Shown here one piece after another: positions 61,128 through 64,000 of a stretch of 64,000 nt of DNA (position 1 is the first letter of the stretch; each line of letters begins with the position of its first letter). The position numbers were made by a program, and so were the translations under genes. The notes under the pieces were generated by a model. It was not told the origin of the DNA. It did not search any database and was given only the letters and a program-made list of their open reading frames with translations. The DNA comes from Chloroflexota bacterium. Lineage in GTDB: Bacteria > Chloroflexota > Anaerolineae > VGOG01. The stretch spans positions 62,001 through 126,000 of the forward strand of contig JAUWOY010000003.1 in assembly GCA_030611885.1 (NCBI GenBank), written 5' to 3'.

Positions 61128-62375
61128 ATGGGACATACTTTCGTGGAAAAAGTGCTGGCCCGCAAGGCGGGGTTGGACAGTGTGGTGCCAGGGCAGATCA
61201 TCACTGTTCGGCCTGACAAGCTGCTGACGCACGACAACACGGCGGCCATCTCCAGGAAGTTCCGCCAGATCGGCGTCGAACGGATGGCCGATCCCGATAT
61301 TAGCGTCATCGTGCTGGACCACGTGGTGCCGGCAGCCAACGAGACCTATGCCATCAACCACCAGATCATCCGCGAGTTCGTCGCCGGGCAGGGCATCTCG
61401 TCCTTCTACGACATCGGCGAGGGCATCTGCCACCAGGTGTTGCCGGAAAAGGGGCACGCCTGGCCTGGCGCGGTTATCGTCGGCAGCGACTCGCACACGC
61501 CGACCTACGGGGCGTTCGGGGCCTTTGCCGCTGGCATCGGGCGCACGGAAGCCGCCGCGGTGATGGCCACCGGCCAGATCTGGCTGCGTGTGCCGGAGAG
61601 CCTGCGGATCGTCGTCAACGGGACACTGCCGGAGCGAGTGTCGGCTAAAGACGTGATCCTCCACATCATCGGCGACCTGCGCGCCGACGGGGCCAACTAC
61701 TGCTCAGTGGAGTTCACCGGTGAGACGGTCCGAGAGATGAGCATCGCCAGCCGCATGGTGCTGACCAACATGGCCGCCGAGATGGGGGCCAAGAACGGGG
61801 TCGTCGAGCCGGACGACAAAACGCGCGCCTGGCTCCAGGGACGGGTCGCACGCGACTACGAAGAGGTTCACGCCGATCCGGACGCGACCTACGAGCTGGT
61901 CATTGAATACGACGTGAGCGGGCTCGCCCCGCAGGTGGCCAAGCCGCACACTGTGGACAACGTGGTCCCTGTCACCGAGGTGGCCGGCACGCCGATCAAC
62001 CAGGCCCTCGTGGGTACCTGCACCAACGGTCGTTTGGAAGACCTGGCGGCGGCAGCCGAGATCCTGCGCGGGAAGCATATCGCCCCCAGCGTGCGGCTGC
62101 TGGTGCTGCCCGCCTCGCGGGAGGTGTTGCTGGCGGCCATCGAGCGAGGCATCATCAGCGACCTGGTGGTCGCCGGAGCGACCCTGCTCAACCCCGGTTG
62201 TGGCCCCTGCTTGGGTGCCCACCAGGGCTGCATGGCTCCCAGCGAGGTGACCATCTCGACGGCCAACCGCAACTTCAAGGGACGGATGGGTTCCAAGGAG
62301 GCGTTCATCTACCTGGCCAGCCCGGCCACCGTGGCCGCCTCGGCCCTCACCGGCGTCATCACCGATCCACGATAG
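61128..62375 (+). CDS. aconitase/LeuC-family large subunit (second pair)
   Basis: The 415-residue protein has FVEKVLARKAGLDSVVPGQI, LDHVVPAANETYAINHQIIR, GSDSHTPTYGAFGAFAAGIG, and the cluster ligands VGTCTNGRLED and NPGCGPCLGAHQG. It follows the HACN/IPMI/aconitase plan. It is related to, but distinct from, 57677. Its small subunit is 62722 and its dehydrogenase 63241. It could be an aconitase, homoaconitase or isopropylmalate isomerase; the dehydrogenase beside it is compatible with each. ATG 61128 follows AGGAGGAG. Confidence 0.87.
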   Translation: MGHTFVEKVLARKAGLDSVVPGQIITVRPDKLLTHDNTAAISRKFRQIGVERMADPDISVIVLDHVVPAANETYAINHQIIREFVAGQGISSFYDIGEGICHQVLPEKGHAWPGAVIVGSDSHTPTYGAFGAFAAGIGRTEAAAVMATGQIWLRVPESLRIVVNGTLPERVSAKDVILHIIGDLRADGANYCSVEFTGETVREMSIASRMVLTNMAAEMGAKNGVVEPDDKTRAWLQGRVARDYEEVHADPDATYELVIEYDVSGLAPQVAKPHTVDNVVPVTEVAGTPINQALVGTCTNGRLEDLAAAAEILRGKHIAPSVRLLVLPASREVLLAAIERGIISDLVVAGATLLNPGCGPCLGAHQGCMAPSEVTISTANRNFKGRMGSKEAFIYLASPATVAASALTGVITDPR

Positions 62376-62721
62376 GTGATGTGGAAAGAGCATCTGTCAA
62401 CGAATGGGGAAACGAATAAACGAATGAATTGCAGTCGCTGAGACATTCGTTTATTCGTTGGCTATTCGTTGACAGAGAACACCCAAGAGCAAATTGATTG
62501 CATAGCTGAGCAGTTAAGGCCAGTCGAAGAGGTCTTGGAGGAATAGAAAAACGGGCTCACCCTGGGGGCTGATTCTCACCGTTCACGCCCGAAGGCAGGC
62601 CCTTGCGGCCACGACGGAGTATCACCGACTTACATCGGAGCAGCCCGATCCAGGACTTACGAGTCCCGCTTTCCAACTCATTAATACAAGATAGTCCTCT
62701 ATTTGTCAAGGAGAATAGGCT
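62376..62721. repeat. intergenic region with an 80-bp palindrome
   Basis: CTGTCAACGAAT..ACGAATAAACGAATG and CATTCGTTTATTCGT..ATTCGTTGACAG (62394-62475) form a long imperfect palindrome. A short stretch at 62488-62547 reads EQIDCIAEQLRPVEEVLEE before a stop, which may be a leftover of a gene. The remainder holds GC-rich hairpin DNA. I see no full gene in these 346 bp. Confidence 0.65.
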
Positions 62722-63222
62722 ATGCAGACAAAAATCACCGGCCGCGTGTGGAAGTACGGCGACGACGTCAACACCGACGTCATCTTTCCCGGCAAGTACA
62801 CCTACAGCATCTCCGATCCCAGGGAGATGGCTCAGCACGCGCTGGAAGACCTGGATCCGACTTTTGTGGCCAACGTGCAGCCCGGCGACATCATCGTCGC
62901 TGGCAAGAACTGGGGCTGCGGCAGTTCCCGCGAGCAGGCGGTGACCTGCCTTAAAGAGGCCGGCGTGGGGGCGATTGTGGCCCGCAGCTTTGCTCGCATC
63001 TACTTCCGCAACTGCATCAACGCCGGGCTGCTCATTGTCACCTGCGACGCGGTGGAGGCGGTGGAGGCAGGCGAGGAGGTCACCATTGACTTCGCCGCCG
63101 GCCTCGTCACCACGCCACGAGGCGAATACGCCTTCCCGCCGCTATCGCCTTCGGTGATGGAAATTCTCGAGGATGGCGGATTGATTCCCCACGTGCGGAA
63201 GCAGTTGGGGATTGAAGAATAA
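62722..63222 (+). CDS. aconitase/LeuD-family small subunit (second pair)
   Basis: The 166-residue protein has the LeuD pattern [40 protein letters not shown] and [19 protein letters not shown], with [12 protein letters not shown] at the end. CAAGGAGAATAGG precedes the ATG. The sequence is close to that of archaeal-type two-subunit isomerases. It forms an enzyme with 61128. Confidence 0.9.
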   Translation: MQTKITGRVWKYGDDVNTDVIFPGKYTYSISDPREMAQHALEDLDPTFVANVQPGDIIVAGKNWGCGSSREQAVTCLKEAGVGAIVARSFARIYFRNCINAGLLIVTCDAVEAVEAGEEVTIDFAAGLVTTPRGEYAFPPLSPSVMEILEDGGLIPHVRKQLGIEE

Positions 63223-63240
63223 TAGACAAGGAGGAGTGAA

Positions 63241-64000
63241 ATGGCAAAGTACAGAATAGCCTGGATGCCGGGCGACGGCATCGGGGTGGACGTGATGGAC
63301 GCGGCCAGGATCGTGCTGGACGCCATCGCCCTGGACGCGGAGTTCATCCACGCCGACATCGGGTGGGAGTTCTGGTGCACCGAGGGTGAGCCGCTGCCGC
63401 AGCGCACGATTGACACTCTCAAAACCTGTGACTGCGCGCTGTTCGCCGCTATCACCTCCAAGCCCAAGGAGGAGGCCGAGGCGGAGTTGATCCCCGAGTT
63501 GCAGGGCCAGGGGCTCACCTACCGCAGCCCCATCGTGCGCATGCGCCAACTGTTTGACCTGTACGTCAACCTGCGGCCCTGCAAGGCTTTCAAGGGGAAT
63601 CCACTGAACTACCGCGACGATCTGAACCTGGTGGTCTTCCGTGAGAACACCCAGGGCCTCTACGCCGGCGTCGAGTTTCACCCCTTGCCGGCGGAGGTAC
63701 GGGAGGCGCTGGAGGCGCACAGTTCCCGGATGGCCGCTTTCCATGATGTGCCATTGGAGGACATCGCCCTGTCGTGTCGCATCTTCACCCGCCGGGGCTG
63801 CCAGCGCATCGTGCGCCGGGCCTTCGAATACGCCCAGCGGCATGGCTACCCGACGGTCACCCTGGTGGAGAAGGCCAACGTCATCCGCGAAACCAGCGGG
63901 CTGATGGTGCGCGAGGCGCGGAAGATCGCTGCGGAGTACTCCGGCATCGAGCTGTGGGAGACCAACGTGGATGCGATGGCCATGTGGCTGGTCAAGAACC
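63241..64000 (+). CDS. isocitrate/isopropylmalate dehydrogenase family protein (3' end beyond window)
   Basis: The visible 253 residues begin MAKYRIAWMPGDGIGVDVMD. The family motifs are FAAITSKPKE, RMRQLFDLYVNLRPCKAFKG, VFRENTQGLYAG and VTLVEKANVIRETSGLM (the catalytic Lys/Asn region), ending at ELWETNVDAMAMWLVKN. The RxxxxLYxNLRPxK substrate loop fits beta-decarboxylating dehydrogenases acting on isocitrate, isopropylmalate or homoisocitrate. The isomerase genes before it make isocitrate or homoisocitrate plausible. RBS AAGGAGGAG lies before ATG 63241. The gene is cut off by the window end. Confidence 0.9.
   Translation, partial: MAKYRIAWMPGDGIGVDVMDAARIVLDAIALDAEFIHADIGWEFWCTEGEPLPQRTIDTLKTCDCALFAAITSKPKEEAEAELIPELQGQGLTYRSPIVRMRQLFDLYVNLRPCKAFKGNPLNYRDDLNLVVFRENTQGLYAGVEFHPLPAEVREALEAHSSRMAAFHDVPLEDIALSCRIFTRRGCQRIVRRAFEYAQRHGYPTVTLVEKANVIRETSGLMVREARKIAAEYSGIELWETNVDAMAMWLVKN

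Overview
The window is about 60% GC bacterial chromosomal DNA, almost all coding, with no rRNA, tRNA, phage or CRISPR. Gene content (HdrABC, MvhD, two Etf pairs, NuoEF, aldehyde ferredoxin oxidoreductase, two-subunit aconitases) points to a strict or facultative anaerobe. The style of the genome (dense short interspersed repeats of the TCCTGAGC-TGTCGAAGG kind, many of them inside genes) resembles uncultivated Chloroflexota/Anaerolineae. That assignment is an inference from style and content, not from a marker gene.

Layout. 0.15-2.2 kb: an OLD-type ATPase/TOPRIM nuclease on the minus strand. 2.8-9.6 kb: a MacAB-like ABC exporter with its own two-component system, ending in a clear terminator. 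9.8-18.9 kb: an apparent operon starting from a consensus sigma-70 promoter with an ArsR repressor. It continues with a CDF metal exporter, SufC- and SufB/D-like proteins, a MoaD/ThiS-like protein, an ArsP/DUF318-type permease, a zinc ribbon, a small thioredoxin, a ferredoxin, a VKOR-thioredoxin fusion and a dihydrolipoamide-dehydrogenase-like enzyme. Inside it lies a candidate selenoprotein with two consecutive in-frame UGA codons and a SECIS-like hairpin whose apical loop is AGGTCT. 19.2-23.5 kb: a tungsten AOR and an orphan xanthine-dehydrogenase-type Mo subunit. 23.7-31.9 kb: envelope and lipid genes (PAP2, nucleotidyltransferase, CDP-alcohol phosphatidyltransferase, acyltransferase, glycosyltransferase) and an acyl-CoA dehydrogenase.

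32-53 kb is the main attraction: an electron-transfer supercluster. hdrA appears split into an N half (32300-32746) and a C half fused to a NuoG/HoxU-like domain (35270-36859), with NuoE- and NuoF-like genes between them. A double-length HdrA, MvhD, an FrhB/FdhB-like subunit, HdrC and HdrB follow. Then come an HdrD-like protein, EtfBA, a third HdrA, and a second EtfB plus ferredoxin-EtfA pair of the bifurcating type. The likely role is soluble flavin-based electron bifurcation linking NADH, ferredoxin, disulfides or acyl-CoA.

53-64 kb: a two-subunit acyl-CoA synthetase of the succinyl/citryl-CoA type, whose ATP-grasp subunit carries a Cys-rich tail; a short citrate-synthase-fold protein of citryl-CoA-lyase size; an HD protein; two aconitase/LeuCD pairs; and a truncated isocitrate/isopropylmalate dehydrogenase. 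Together these could run citrate cleavage in the reductive direction, supplied with low-potential electrons by the neighbouring complexes. A HicA-like toxin-antitoxin pair sits between the two aconitase sets.

Repeats are a second theme. At least five families occur in intergenic DNA and, in frame, inside the glycosyltransferase, histidine kinase, NuoE, HdrA, HdrC and aconitase genes. Two have the form of ~98 bp MITEs with ~15 bp terminal inverted repeats.
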